NCBI GenBank assembly: GCA_965237485.1
Contig: CBDEFQ010000009.1
Coordinates: 248,001-312,000 of the forward strand
Origin: JAAELZ01 sp965237485
Lineage (GTDB): Bacteria > Pseudomonadota > Gammaproteobacteria > Arenicellales > Poriferihabitantaceae
DNA length: 64,000 nt
Direction: 5' to 3'
Part shown: in pieces, positions 37,090 to 46,128 of the stretch
How the letters are laid out: each line of letters starts with the position of its first letter
Position numbering within the stretch: position 1 is the first letter of the stretch
The notes under the pieces: model-generated
Database searches by the model: none
What the model was told of the DNA's origin: nothing
What the model saw: only the letters and a program-made list of their open reading frames with translations
Translations under genes and position numbers: made by a program

Positions 37090-38136
37090 CTAGTTGGACC
37101 GAACAATCGGAATCGCATACTGAATAATCCTAGATAAATCAGTTAAACGCGGAAAAGACATGTAAGCAATTGAAGTGCATAGTGAGATCAAAAAAGTCGC
37201 GGTCACCTTATTGGTGATAAGGTTTTTTTTGATTTTGCTAGGTGCATCAAGAGCTTGCATGGACTTTCGTGTTTTAACTGATTTATCTAGGATAATAGAA
37301 TCCTTGGAGGTCGGATGATAGTTGGTGCCGTACAATTCGAGATCAGGACCATAAGTGTGCTTGTGGCCCGATTTTAACAACCAATTGGAGTAGATGTAGT
37401 TCACAGTGTTGTCTAGCTGCGCCACTTTGCCTCGATGCGTAAATTGCGCGTAGCAGCACTCAGGTAGTACAATGGTTTCCATACCATCTGGAATCGGTAT
37501 GGCATCGCGCACTTCAATTCCCGCCATATAGTTCAGTTGCTCATTGTCCTCGTCAACGCGATACAACGCGCCATAGCACAAGCCGTCTACGGTATTGGGA
37601 ATCTCAGCCAATCGCTCCAGAAAACATTTCCATAAAATAGGAAGCTTTTGCGCAATGTTGTTTTTCTCAGAATCGACAGAAAAAAATTTAGTGCGAATAC
37701 CGACCAATCGTCGTTCGGGTTGAATGTTAATGGTTGGCTCTAACGTCACATTTGTCTGAAGATGTCGAATGTAATCTTCATCAATTTCAACCTTTTTCAA
37801 GAACATCGCCCGTCGCCCTATTCGCCGATAGGCACTAGGTGTCATATCAAACGATTTTCGGAACGCCCGTGTATAGCTTTCCTGGTTCTCATAGCCTGCA
37901 CTCACTGCAATGTCTATGATGCGAAGATCAGTGTTCAATAGCAAGTGCAATGAATTGGCTAAACGCCTAGCACGTATATAAGATTTCAACGTTTCATTGG
38001 TAAGTGCTTTAAAAATTCGTTGAAAGTGCCGCCGACTAATACCAGCATAGAGTGCAACATCAACTGGTGTGGTGTCGCTCTCTAACTGAAATTCAATATA
38101 ATCTATACCCGATTGTACTTGCCGTAGATAGTTCAT
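37090..38136 (-). CDS. AraC-type regulator with GyrI-like domain and MITE insertion
   Basis: A 348-residue regulator with an AraC double helix-turn-helix at residues 5-105 (DVALYAGISRRHFQRIFKALTNETLKSYIRARRL, then GYENQESYTRAFRKSFDMTPSAYRR) and a GyrI/AraE-type ligand-binding domain (RRLVGIRTKF, GTNYHPTSKD). A 167-bp MITE with a 4-bp duplication adds 57 residues in frame after YHPTSKDSI; removing it restores the family end QYAIPIVRSN. The insert contains a hydrophobic run (TATFLISLCTSIAYMSF) and could disturb folding. It sits 6 bp from an NTF2-like gene in the same transcript. Confidence 0.85.
   Translation of the reverse strand: MNYLRQVQSGIDYIEFQLESDTTPVDVALYAGISRRHFQRIFKALTNETLKSYIRARRLANSLHLLLNTDLRIIDIAVSAGYENQESYTRAFRKSFDMTPSAYRRIGRRAMFLKKVEIDEDYIRHLQTNVTLEPTINIQPERRLVGIRTKFFSVDSEKNNIAQKLPILWKCFLERLAEIPNTVDGLCYGALYRVDEDNEQLNYMAGIEVRDAIPIPDGMETIVLPECCYAQFTHRGKVAQLDNTVNYIYSNWLLKSGHKHTYGPDLELYGTNYHPTSKDSIILDKSVKTRKSMQALDAPSKIKKNLITNKVTATFLISLCTSIAYMSFPRLTDLSRIIQYAIPIVRSN
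37127..37293. repeat. MITE copy A (167 bp) inside araC-type gene
   Basis: The ends are perfect 21-bp inverted repeats (beginning ATCCTAGATAAATCAG) and the flanks are a 4-bp AATA duplication (37123-37126 and 37294-37297). An internal hairpin ACCTTAT/ATAAGGT precedes a T run. With the duplication the insertion adds 171 bp, a multiple of three, and has no stop in the host gene frame. A second copy of the same length lies at 60163-60329. Confidence 0.92.
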
Positions 38137-38142
38137 GAAGCC

Positions 38143-38508
38143 TCAGTCCGCCTCGGGAGGATCAAAAAAACTGCTCATGGACGTCAGTTGACCTGCTTCA
38201 TTGTATTCACCGTAACTGATTCCCACGCCGACTACGGTACCGTCGCCTGCACACATATCCCATTCGGCAATGCTTCGGTTATTGTGCGAATTGAATTCAC
38301 GCGTCACGAAATGGCCTCCAGGCACCATTTTGTGAAACTCCAACATATACGACGCCAGCGCATCCCAACTTTCGGTAACCGCATGCGGGTCATGATACAC
38401 GCAGTCAGTCGCAAGACATTTTTCAAACAGCGCGTGTTTCTCAGCTTCGGTTTTAACTTTCCAAGCAGTTGTATAGAATTCCCATTGGTCTTGGTGTTGG
38501 CTAATCAT
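38143..38508 (-). CDS. NTF2/SnoaL-like protein
   Basis: A 121-residue cone-shaped alpha+beta protein of the NTF2-like superfamily (DCVYHDPHAVTESWDALASYMLEFHKMVPGGHF, then SIAEWDMCAGDGTVVGVGISYGEYNEAGQLTSMSSFFDP). Such proteins bind or convert small hydrophobic molecules; the substrate is unknown. It is the first gene of a two-gene unit with the AraC-type regulator 6 bp downstream, so the regulator may respond to the same compound. Confidence 0.8.
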   Translation of the reverse strand: MISQHQDQWEFYTTAWKVKTEAEKHALFEKCLATDCVYHDPHAVTESWDALASYMLEFHKMVPGGHFVTREFNSHNNRSIAEWDMCAGDGTVVGVGISYGEYNEAGQLTSMSSFFDPPEAD

Positions 38509-38719
38509 AGTTGTGTCCAGAATGAATTAGTCTATAGCGTATATCGGCTCTAGTCATCCACTTGGACTTTTTGTGCTTTTATTTTTTGGCTGGCTGACCA
38601 CATACCCTGATTGGAAGATAAAAAGCTAACACTTCTATAATCCTGACTGACTGCTTTTCTAAAAAATCACGAATGCTTAAAAATTTGCCGACTGTCTCAG
38701 ATGAGTGTAAAGCACCCCG

Positions 38720-39205
38720 CTATTGCTTAACCACATTAATAGAACCAGTCAACGTAGCCTTTTTAGTATCAACTGCCAATATCGTACATTCTGCCCCCCC
38801 TGTAATCGGCCCCGAGACTTTCGCGCCACTCACGGTAGCACTTATTTGGGCCGTACCATTACAAGACAATCCGGTTTCTTTATGAACAATCTTGATATCG
38901 ATACTGACTTTATCGCTGTTGATGACCCCGCTAACGGCAATGTCCTTTCCTGCTAATGTAACTGTGCCGTCTTTCTTTATAACCAACGTCACATCTAAAG
39001 AGTCGGTGTTTTCGGGAAGGCCGCCACCCGAATAAGTTACTTTAAGGGTGCCCTTATAAGTACCAGCGTACTGGGCCGAGCTTGCACCACCATCCCCGGT
39101 TTCGCTGCCGCTGCCAGAATCAGTAATGCTGTCTTCTTCCGAACAGCCGGCGATGCTAAAAGCCAGTGAAATTGAAAACAAAGCAAACAGTAGTTTTTAA
39201 ATCAT
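38720..39205 (-). pseudogene. Lipoprotein gene with stop at codon 3
   Basis: The frame from TTG 39181 has a lipobox (FSIAGC) followed by a Ser/Gly/Asp linker (SGSGSETGDGG) and a beta-rich domain of about 115 residues. Reading back in frame, ATG 39205 gives Met-Ile-stop-Lys-Leu-Leu; replacing the TAA at 39197-39199 by AAA would give a perfect lipoprotein signal (MIKKLLFALFSISLAFSIAGC). It is therefore probably inactivated by an AAA to TAA change, unless translation starts at TTG 39181 with a shortened signal. The family is not recognised. Confidence 0.6.
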
Positions 39206-39222
39206 AAGGGGATGTCGGTTAC

Positions 39223-39714
39223 TTAAATGCCAGTTGGCGGAAGAATAGGGTATTCGTGCTGTTTAAGGGCTTCTTCAAGCTCATCGCGATTAAAACCGTT
39301 TACAATGGTTTTACCCACCGTAACTACCGGCACTCTCAATGATCCGGTCAGCCCCTTAAGCACACTTTGAATGCTTGCATCGCCTTCTACATTGAGTATT
39401 TTGAAAGGTACTTGATTTCGCTCAAGGAAATTTTGCGCCAGCTCGCAGCTGTCGCATTTGGGTACAGAAAATAATGTAATCGGGCTATTGCTGGCCGCCC
39501 GAGATATGCTTCTTTGCGCATCAGATTCGGCGCTGGGGGCCACGTTATCGATAACCTTCTTTTCAAACGCTTGGCCTTCTGCTGGTGGCTGGTCTTGATA
39601 GGTTATTCTCCCTTCACTATCAACCCATTTATATAAAGTTGTGGCTTGCGTTGGGCTCTGCCAGTTAAGGCAAAGCATTAAACCTGCAATGCTTATAGCG
39701 AATTTAAATTGCAT
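39223..39714 (-). CDS. DUF4124-glutaredoxin fusion, secreted
   Basis: A 163-residue protein with a signal peptide (residues 1-24), a DUF4124 domain (LYKWVDSEGRITYQDQPPAEG) and a glutaredoxin-like domain (SPITLFSVPKCDSCELAQNFLERNQVPFKILNVEG, VPVVTVGKTIVNGFNRDELEEAL). The active-site CDSC pair suggests thiol-disulphide exchange in the periplasm. It lies 9 bp after prlC on the same strand. The partner protein is unknown. Confidence 0.85.
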   Translation of the reverse strand: MQFKFAISIAGLMLCLNWQSPTQATTLYKWVDSEGRITYQDQPPAEGQAFEKKVIDNVAPSAESDAQRSISRAASNSPITLFSVPKCDSCELAQNFLERNQVPFKILNVEGDASIQSVLKGLTGSLRVPVVTVGKTIVNGFNRDELEEALKQHEYPILPPTGI

Positions 39715-39723
39715 GTTCGAATA

Positions 39724-41754
39724 CTAATGCAGACCGCTATGTCTAAGCAACGGCTCGATGGAAGGTGCCCTGCCACGAAAACGCGCGAATAAAGTGGCAG
39801 GCGGCTCGCTACCACCTTTTTCTAATATATGCTCTAAGAAGTCTTTTCCGGTTTTTTGGTTGAACAGGCCTTCTTCTTCGAAGCGGCTAAAGGCATCAGC
39901 AGACAACACCTCCGCCCATTTATAACTATAGTAGCCCGCTGCATAACCGCCCGCAAACACATGACTAAAGCCGTGCGCGAAACGATTAAATTTGGGTGTT
40001 TCAGTGACCGCTATTTCTTCGCGAACGGCTTCCAAGGTGCTTTGAATATCAATATCGCCTTTAGCTACGTGTAAGCGAATATCAAAAAGCGAAAATTCAA
40101 TTTGCCTTAGCATCTGCAAAGCCGCATGAAAGTTCTTGGCTTTAAGCATTTTCTCTAATAACTCGTCCGGCAACGGTTTATCGGTATCCACGTGCCCAGA
40201 GATAAAATCAAGTGCTTCGCGTTGCCAGCACCAATTTTCTAGAAATTGACTAGGCAGTTCGACAGCATCCCACGGCACGCCGCTAATGCCGGCAACACTT
40301 GCAACATCCACTTTAGTTAGCATATGGTGCAGGCCATGGCCGAATTCGTGAAACAGGGTAATAACGTCGTCGTGTCGGAGTAAGGAGGGACGGTCTTTTG
40401 TTGGCGCACTAAAATTACAGTTTAGAAAAGCGATTGGTTTTTGATCAATATCTTTGGTTACGCGCCGATTCGTACAATCTGCCATCCAAGCGCCGCCGCG
40501 CTTGTTTTCACGGGCGTATAAATCAAGGTAAAAAGAACCCCGTAGTTCATCGGTTTGATCAACTATTTCAAAAAACTGGACGTCTTCGTTCCAAACGGGT
40601 GGGCACTTAGCTGGGCGCACCTGTATTGAGAACAACTTTTCAACCGTGGTAAACAGTCCAGTAAGCACACGTGGCAGCGGGAAATAGCTACGTAACTCTT
40701 CTTCCGAAAATTCATAGACAGCCAGTTTTAGCTTTTCAGCGTAGTAACTGCGGTCCCATGCTTCGAGGTCAATTAGCCCATCGATCTTTAGCGCGAAAGC
40801 TTTTAGCTCCGCGTCTTCCTTTTTTGCAGCAGGTTTGCAGCACTTAGCAAGGTCCAACAAAAATGCCTCGACTTCTGGCACATCACGCGCCATTTTGGTT
40901 TCTAGAGAATACTGGGCATAATGTTCAAACCCCAAAAGCTGGGCTAGTTTTTGTCGCTTGATGACAATTTTTTGCATTATTTTTGAATTGTCCCACTGCC
41001 CAGCCTTTGGGCCTTGGTCGCTCGCCCTGGTGCTATAAGCGGTATACATTTTCTTACGTAGCTTTCGGTTATCCGCGTAGGTCATAAATGGTATAAAAGA
41101 AGGTGCTTGCAAGTTGAACTGCCAACCCTTTACGCCAGCCGTCTTAGCTAAACTCTTCGCGGCTGAAACAACCGATTCAGGCAGGCCAGATAAGTCTGGT
41201 TTTTTGTTTATCGTTAAAGACCACCCTTGGGTCGCATCGAGTAAATTCTGTTGGTATTGATTCGTCAGTTTAGACAAAGAACTGCTTAGCTTTTTGTATT
41301 TGGCTTGGTCCTTTTTTGAAAGTGCAACGCCGGACAGTCTAAAATCGCGCAATTGGTGTTCTATCACCGTTTGCTGGGCGATGGTTAACTGATCAAATTG
41401 TTTTGATTTGGCTAGCGCTTCAAAGCGGCCGTATAGTGCCTGATTTTGGCCTACCTCTGCAGAATAATCGCTTAAGATAGGTAGCGCTTCTTGCACCACA
41501 TTGCGCAAGTCTTGTGTGTCGTTAATCGAGTTTAAGTGACTAACTGGTGACCAAAGTTGTTCTAAATCATCGTCAATAGTTTCTAGAGGCTCTACAAAAT
41601 TATCCCAAGTCGGTGCTTCTTGCTGTTTATCTAGCTGCGTGATGACATCTCGGCTGCGAGATAATACCTCTTGTAGTGCAGGCAAAATATGTTCGGGTTT
41701 TATGTGGTCGAACTTTGGACAGGGTTTACAATCCAATAGCGGATTTTCATTCAT
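39724..41754 (-). CDS. prlC: Oligopeptidase A (M3 family)
   Basis: A 676-residue cytoplasmic zinc metallopeptidase that degrades oligopeptides, including cleaved signal peptides. The metal and catalytic motif HEFGHGLHH lies near residue 465, followed by the distal Glu in WDAVELPSQFLENW. The M3 helical scaffold matches end to end (opening LLDCKPCPKFDHIKPEHILPALQ, ending FRGRAPSIEPLLRHSGL). The length matches E. coli PrlC. It is divergent from gor with a 12-bp gap. Confidence 0.96.
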   Translation of the reverse strand: MNENPLLDCKPCPKFDHIKPEHILPALQEVLSRSRDVITQLDKQQEAPTWDNFVEPLETIDDDLEQLWSPVSHLNSINDTQDLRNVVQEALPILSDYSAEVGQNQALYGRFEALAKSKQFDQLTIAQQTVIEHQLRDFRLSGVALSKKDQAKYKKLSSSLSKLTNQYQQNLLDATQGWSLTINKKPDLSGLPESVVSAAKSLAKTAGVKGWQFNLQAPSFIPFMTYADNRKLRKKMYTAYSTRASDQGPKAGQWDNSKIMQKIVIKRQKLAQLLGFEHYAQYSLETKMARDVPEVEAFLLDLAKCCKPAAKKEDAELKAFALKIDGLIDLEAWDRSYYAEKLKLAVYEFSEEELRSYFPLPRVLTGLFTTVEKLFSIQVRPAKCPPVWNEDVQFFEIVDQTDELRGSFYLDLYARENKRGGAWMADCTNRRVTKDIDQKPIAFLNCNFSAPTKDRPSLLRHDDVITLFHEFGHGLHHMLTKVDVASVAGISGVPWDAVELPSQFLENWCWQREALDFISGHVDTDKPLPDELLEKMLKAKNFHAALQMLRQIEFSLFDIRLHVAKGDIDIQSTLEAVREEIAVTETPKFNRFAHGFSHVFAGGYAAGYYSYKWAEVLSADAFSRFEEEGLFNQKTGKDFLEHILEKGGSEPPATLFARFRGRAPSIEPLLRHSGLH

Positions 41755-41766
41755 TGGGTTTTAGAT

Positions 41767-43131
41767 ATGACGACATTGAGTTTTGATTTTATCGTGATTG
41801 GCGGTGGAAGTGGGGGAATTGCAAGTGCAAGAAAGGCAGCCAGTTATGGGGCCAAAGTATTGGTAGTGGAATCAGGCCGATTAGGCGGCACCTGTGTGAA
41901 TGTGGGCTGCGTACCAAAGAAAGTAATGTGGAATGCTGCACATCTTGCAGAACAAGTGCAATTAGCGAAGGATTACGGCTTCGGGGACCTACCTGTAAAG
42001 TTTGACTGGCCAGCCCTCAAGACAAAGCGCGACGCCTATATTCAGCGACTGAATGATATTTATGCCAGAAATTTAGACCATTCCGGGGTAGAGACAATTT
42101 TCGGCAAAGCGAAATTTAAAAATTCCCACGCTATTGAAGTAAACGGTGAATCTTACAACAGCAAACACATTCTGATCGCTACGGGAGGACACCCTTGGGT
42201 GCCAGATTTGCCAGATTTGCCTGGTGCTGGTTTAGGCATAAGCAGCGATGGATTTTTTGAACTAGAAGATATGCCGAAACGTTGTTTGGTGGTAGGGGCT
42301 GGCTATATCGCCACAGAACTAGCCGGCGTGCTAAATGGCTTGGGCTCAAAAGTGACATTGGCTTTACGTAAAGACAAGGTTTTGCGCGGCTTTGATCATG
42401 ATTTACAAGCGGTGTTGACCGAGCAAATGTTGGCTTCTGGAATCACCATTAAAACCCAGTTGTCATTAGGTGCTTTGCAAGAAACGAGTTCGGGAGCGAT
42501 CACGGCTATAGACCAAAATGATAAGGCTATCGGTGAGTTTGATTCGGTTGTTTGGGCGATCGGCCGACTGCCTAATACAGCGCAATTGGATCTTGACGCA
42601 GCAGGACTTAAAACAAATTCCGCAGGTTTTGTTGCGACGGACGAACAGCAAAATACTACGGTAGATGGCTTATATGCTGTTGGTGACGTAACAGGCCGAG
42701 CAGCCCTTACCCCAGTGGCTATTGCTGCTGGGCGTATATTAGCTGACCGCTTATTCAATGGCGAGAAGCAAGCCAAATTTAACTATGAGATGATCCCTAC
42801 AGTGATGTTTACACACCCTCCAATTGGTACAGTGGGCTTAAGTGAAGCGCAAGCGATCGAGAAATTTGGAGAGTCAAACGTGGCTGTATATAAAAGCCGG
42901 TTTACAAACATGTTGTATGCCGTTTCAGACCATAAACCACCGACACTGGTTAAGCTTGTTTGCCAAGGTGAAGACCAAAAGGTAGTAGGCTGTCACTTAA
43001 TAGGTGATGCTGCAGATGAAATGCTACAAGGCTTCGCGGTGGCCATCACGATGGGTGCCACCAAGCAAAATTTTGATGATACCTTGGCAATTCACCCAAC
43101 AGCAGCGGAAGAGTTAGTGACGTTACAGTGA
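41767..43131 (+). CDS. gor: Glutathione reductase
   Basis: A 454-residue FAD and NADPH-dependent disulphide reductase that regenerates GSH. It has an N-terminal FAD site (DFIVIGGGSGGIASARKAA), the redox-active GGTCVNVGCVPKKVMW, an NADPH site (LVVGAGYIATELAGVLNGLGSKV), a second FAD contact (VDGLYAVGDV) and the C-terminal catalytic HPTAAEE. The NADPH pocket carries ALRKDKVLR, in line with NADPH preference. It is intact, starts 12 bp from the divergent prlC start, and is followed by a decayed glycosyltransferase. Confidence 0.95.
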   Translation: MTTLSFDFIVIGGGSGGIASARKAASYGAKVLVVESGRLGGTCVNVGCVPKKVMWNAAHLAEQVQLAKDYGFGDLPVKFDWPALKTKRDAYIQRLNDIYARNLDHSGVETIFGKAKFKNSHAIEVNGESYNSKHILIATGGHPWVPDLPDLPGAGLGISSDGFFELEDMPKRCLVVGAGYIATELAGVLNGLGSKVTLALRKDKVLRGFDHDLQAVLTEQMLASGITIKTQLSLGALQETSSGAITAIDQNDKAIGEFDSVVWAIGRLPNTAQLDLDAAGLKTNSAGFVATDEQQNTTVDGLYAVGDVTGRAALTPVAIAAGRILADRLFNGEKQAKFNYEMIPTVMFTHPPIGTVGLSEAQAIEKFGESNVAVYKSRFTNMLYAVSDHKPPTLVKLVCQGEDQKVVGCHLIGDAADEMLQGFAVAITMGATKQNFDDTLAIHPTAAEELVTLQ

Positions 43132-43232
43132 ACTAGAAAACAATGCATCCATCAAAGTTAAGAAGTCTGTTGTTTCTTTTAATGCAGAAACGGTAAAATA
43201 GGCCGGTCTTTAGGAAGAGCAACTTGTAACAT

Positions 43233-45254
43233 TTGAAAGTTCTAAAACAGCATTGGTTTTGGCTAGTTATTGCTTTAGCCATCGTATTACGCATCTCGTT
43301 TCACTAGGTCAGCTTGACTTACCTTCCCGCCACTAGCGACGAAGCCTCTTCGGTATTATGGGCGATGCACATTGCCGACGGAAATTGGCCGCTGCTATTT
43401 ATCGGCCAACCATATCAATTCCCTGTCGAGTCGTATTTGATGGTGCCGCTAGTTGAATGGATGCCTAGAAATGCCTTTGGAGCTAGATATCAAGCTTTCG
43501 CGCTAGGTTGGCTTACTTTGGGGTTACTTTTGTTAATCGTAAGGCAGAACTTTCCTACAGGAAAACGCTGGGTGCCTGCCCTGCTGCTGCTATTACCTTC
43601 GGCGTATTGGCTGCAACACAGTTCGGCTTATACCCCACCGCAGTATGCCAGCACCCTATTTTTTATCGCATTGATGTTTTTCTTAGTTAGCCAAACAATT
43701 AGCAAGCAAGATAACCTACGATACATTATGGGGGCGGCTTTTATCGCTGGTTTAGCGACAAGTAATCATTTGGTTGCTATGCCTATCATGATTGCAACAG
43801 TGATTGTGTTGCTGTTTGTAAAATCAAGCAGCGCGCCATTGAAACGGTATCTAGGTTTGGGTTTGGCTTTACTAGTGGGGATTGCGCCATTTTTGTGGGT
43901 CAACTTATTTCAGCCAGAGGCTTATCAAGCGGTGAGTGAAACAGTACCTCTGCACAAGGCGTTTACCCGGCTTTATACCTATGTTTTTAGTCAGACAGCA
44001 CTTGGTGTAATGGGTATTAACCCCACCTTATTTACAGACTTGGAGTTAGAAGTGGGGTGGGGTTCTAAGCTTAGGCCATTGCTTAGCGTATTTTATTTTT
44101 CTACTTTATTGTTGGCTTTGGTATATCGTGTTGTTGCGTTATTTAAACAGTGGCATTCGGAGCGCAAGATAGCATCGGATTTCATAGACATATTTTTGCT
44201 ATCCAGTTTTGGTGTGTTGGCTGCTTTTTGTGTTTCTAGTAAAGGGGGCCATAATCAGTATAGATTTTTACTGGCTATTGTTTGTTGTTTTCCTTTTTTG
44301 GTGGCTTACGTGCTTAACCGCCTGAAACCAAGGTCGTTTGGCGTTGTTCTCAAAGCAGCAACTTTACTTTATGTAGGCTGAATGTCGCTTATAGCGCATC
44401 AATGATGATGCTATGGTCTGACAAAGAACATGGCGTATTTGACTTTGCGTACACCTATGATTTGCAACCCGTCATTGACTATATGCAGGACCAGGAAGTG
44501 ACCCATTGCTATGCTTCATTCTGGATAGCCTACCGAATAACCTTTGCGACTAACGAAGATATCATTTGTGCCCAGCCTTATAATGAACGGTTCCATGGTT
44601 GGCCGCTACTTTTTAAAGATGTAGTAGATAAGGTTAAAGATACCCCAGTTATCATGATGGAATCGGACAGGTCTGAATTATCAGCCTACCGATATAAGGA
44701 GCACCTCTTTAGTTCCTATATTTACTCCGATGAGTGCCAAATAGGTCCGTATTTACTATTTGAAAACTTCAAACATAAAAAGTACAAAAACAGTAAAAAG
44801 CTAACCGTGCTGAGTGATAGCTTTAGAGTATCAGTATCAAATGAAAAGAAGGTTTTACTGGAGCTAAGTGACCACGATCCGAGCACTCGTTGGATTAGTG
44901 ATTCGAATCAAAAAAAAGGGATGGGCTTAACGGTTTCATTAGATGAAGCTTATCCAGTTGAAGTGGTTGATTTAACGTAAGGATGAAAATGAGTCTAAGC
45001 CTCCAGCGATCGCTGTGTATGCCTACTTAGATGGAAACTTAGTATACGAGACTGGAGACTGGTTCAGAAAATGGATGGTGATCAGCTACGAGAATAGCAA
45101 ACCGGTTTATGGCGCATCAAGGCAAAGAATTCGATTCGAAAAGGCGGTTCAAACTGATCGCATGGTCATCGAAATTTACGAACCGAATAAACTGCATAAA
45201 TGGGAGTTAGATGGGATTTCAATGTCGGGCAGTGCTTTGGACAAAATTAACTAA
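43233..45254 (+). pseudogene. ArnT/PMT-like membrane glycosyltransferase, decayed
   Basis: A multi-pass glycosyltransferase broken at three places. Reading starts at about 43233 (KVLKQHWFWLVIALAIVLRISFH) and hits TAG at 43305-43307. The same frame then gives the active-site type motif TSDEASSVLWAMHIADGNWPLLFIG and about ten TM helices to 44381. Near 44378 a one-base shift is needed to join LLYVG to LNVAYSASMMMLW. Near 44978 another shift joins VEVVDLT to KDENESKPPAIAVYAYLDG. The C-terminal part (SDHDPSTRWISDS) resembles a discoidin-type sugar-binding domain. The donor and target are unknown. Confidence 0.75.
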
Positions 45255-45293
45255 CATTGAGCGTATAATAACTAAAGTATCTCAATGATTTTA

Positions 45294-45322
45294 TTGACAC
45301 AACATCAGCATATGAGATAAAT
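45294..45322 (+). promoter_or_regulatory. Candidate promoter for rpmH-rnpA-yidDC
   Basis: A -35 box TTGACA at 45294-45299, a 17-base spacer and a -10-like ATAAAT at 45317-45322, about 40 bp before the rpmH start. Position and spacing fit a sigma-70 promoter. Confidence 0.55.
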
Positions 45323-45360
45323 TCCACGCCCATTTTTTAAGCTGTTTCGGTTATAGAATC

Positions 45361-45495
45361 ATGAAACGTACATTTCAACCTAGTGTATTAAAACGTAAAC
45401 GTACCCACGGCTTTCGCGCGCGCATGAAAACCAAAGGTGGTCGTGCGGTCATTCGTGCTCGCCGCGCAAAAGGTCGCGTGCGTCTTAGCGCTTAG
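45361..45495 (+). CDS. rpmH: Ribosomal protein L34
   Basis: A 44-residue, highly basic 50S protein (MKRTFQPSVLKRKRTHGFRARM, then KTKGGRAVIRARRAKGRVRLSA), a perfect family match. It sits 8 bp before rnpA in the normal order. Usually dnaA and the origin lie next to rpmH on the other side; here that place holds a decayed glycosyltransferase, so the origin region has been rearranged or the origin lies elsewhere. Confidence 0.99.
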   Translation: MKRTFQPSVLKRKRTHGFRARMKTKGGRAVIRARRAKGRVRLSA

Positions 45496-45503
45496 TTCCT
45501 CGT

Positions 45504-45884
45504 TTGAGTTTCAGCTGTATTTTGAACGCAGCTAAAGCGGGTTTTACAAAGCAGCAACGTATTCTCACACCAGCGCAGTATCAAGCCGTGTTTGAAAAAC
45601 GCCAAAGCCAACATAATTCAAGCTTTGGAATTTACGTTGCAAAAAATGATCAGACTTTTGCGAGACTCGGTTTGGTTGTTTCGAAAAAAGTAAGCAAAAA
45701 GGCGGTTGTTCGCAACACAATAAAACGTCGTGTGCGCGAGCTATTCCGTGAGCAAGCAGCCGATTTCGGTGCGATAGATTACGTGGTAGTAGCGAAAACA
45801 CCACTGCAACAACTAGCTCCAAAACAGTTTATCTCTGAGCTTGAATCTGTTTTGGTTAAAGCCCGATCTAGATGCAAAAAATAG
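45504..45884 (+). CDS. rnpA: Ribonuclease P protein component
   Basis: A 126-residue basic protein that helps the RNase P RNA trim tRNA 5' ends. The RNR signature is clear (KKAVVRNTIKRRVRELFRE) after LGLVVSKKVSK. It starts at TTG 45504; no better ATG is present between rpmH and the domain. The end overlaps yidD by 13 bp. Intact. Confidence 0.96.
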   Translation: MSFSCILNAAKAGFTKQQRILTPAQYQAVFEKRQSQHNSSFGIYVAKNDQTFARLGLVVSKKVSKKAVVRNTIKRRVRELFREQAADFGAIDYVVVAKTPLQQLAPKQFISELESVLVKARSRCKK

Positions 45885-46111
45885 CGTTGTTTTGTATTAA
45901 GCTTTATCGCTGGCTACTGAGTCCATTTTTAGGGCAAAGCTGCCGGTTTGAACCGACTTGTTCGCGCTATATGGAGCAAGCAATTCAAACTCATGGCTTA
46001 TTTAAAGGCGGCTTTTTGGGCGTTAAAAGAATTGGCAAATGTAATCCTTGGCATGAGGGCGGTTTTGACCCTGTGCCAGAGAACACTTGTAAATCACTCA
46101 ATCACAATTAA
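45872..46111 (+). CDS. yidD: Membrane protein insertion efficiency factor YidD
   Basis: A 79-residue protein (LYRWLLSPFLGQSCRFEPTCSRYMEQAIQTHG, then GGFLGVKRIGKCNPWHEGGFDPVP) with the three conserved cysteines of the family. It acts at the inner membrane with YidC. It overlaps rnpA and is 17 bp from yidC. Confidence 0.97.
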   Translation: MQKIALFCIKLYRWLLSPFLGQSCRFEPTCSRYMEQAIQTHGLFKGGFLGVKRIGKCNPWHEGGFDPVPENTCKSLNHN

Positions 46112-46128
46112 GAAAGCATAATAGCAAC

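Noticed and set aside
19585..43307. Amber (TAG) recoding, because four broken genes have in-frame TAG
   Set aside because: rpmI, rsmB, ntrX, higA and the IS5 transposase end normally at TAG, so TAG works as a stop here; point decay explains the pattern.
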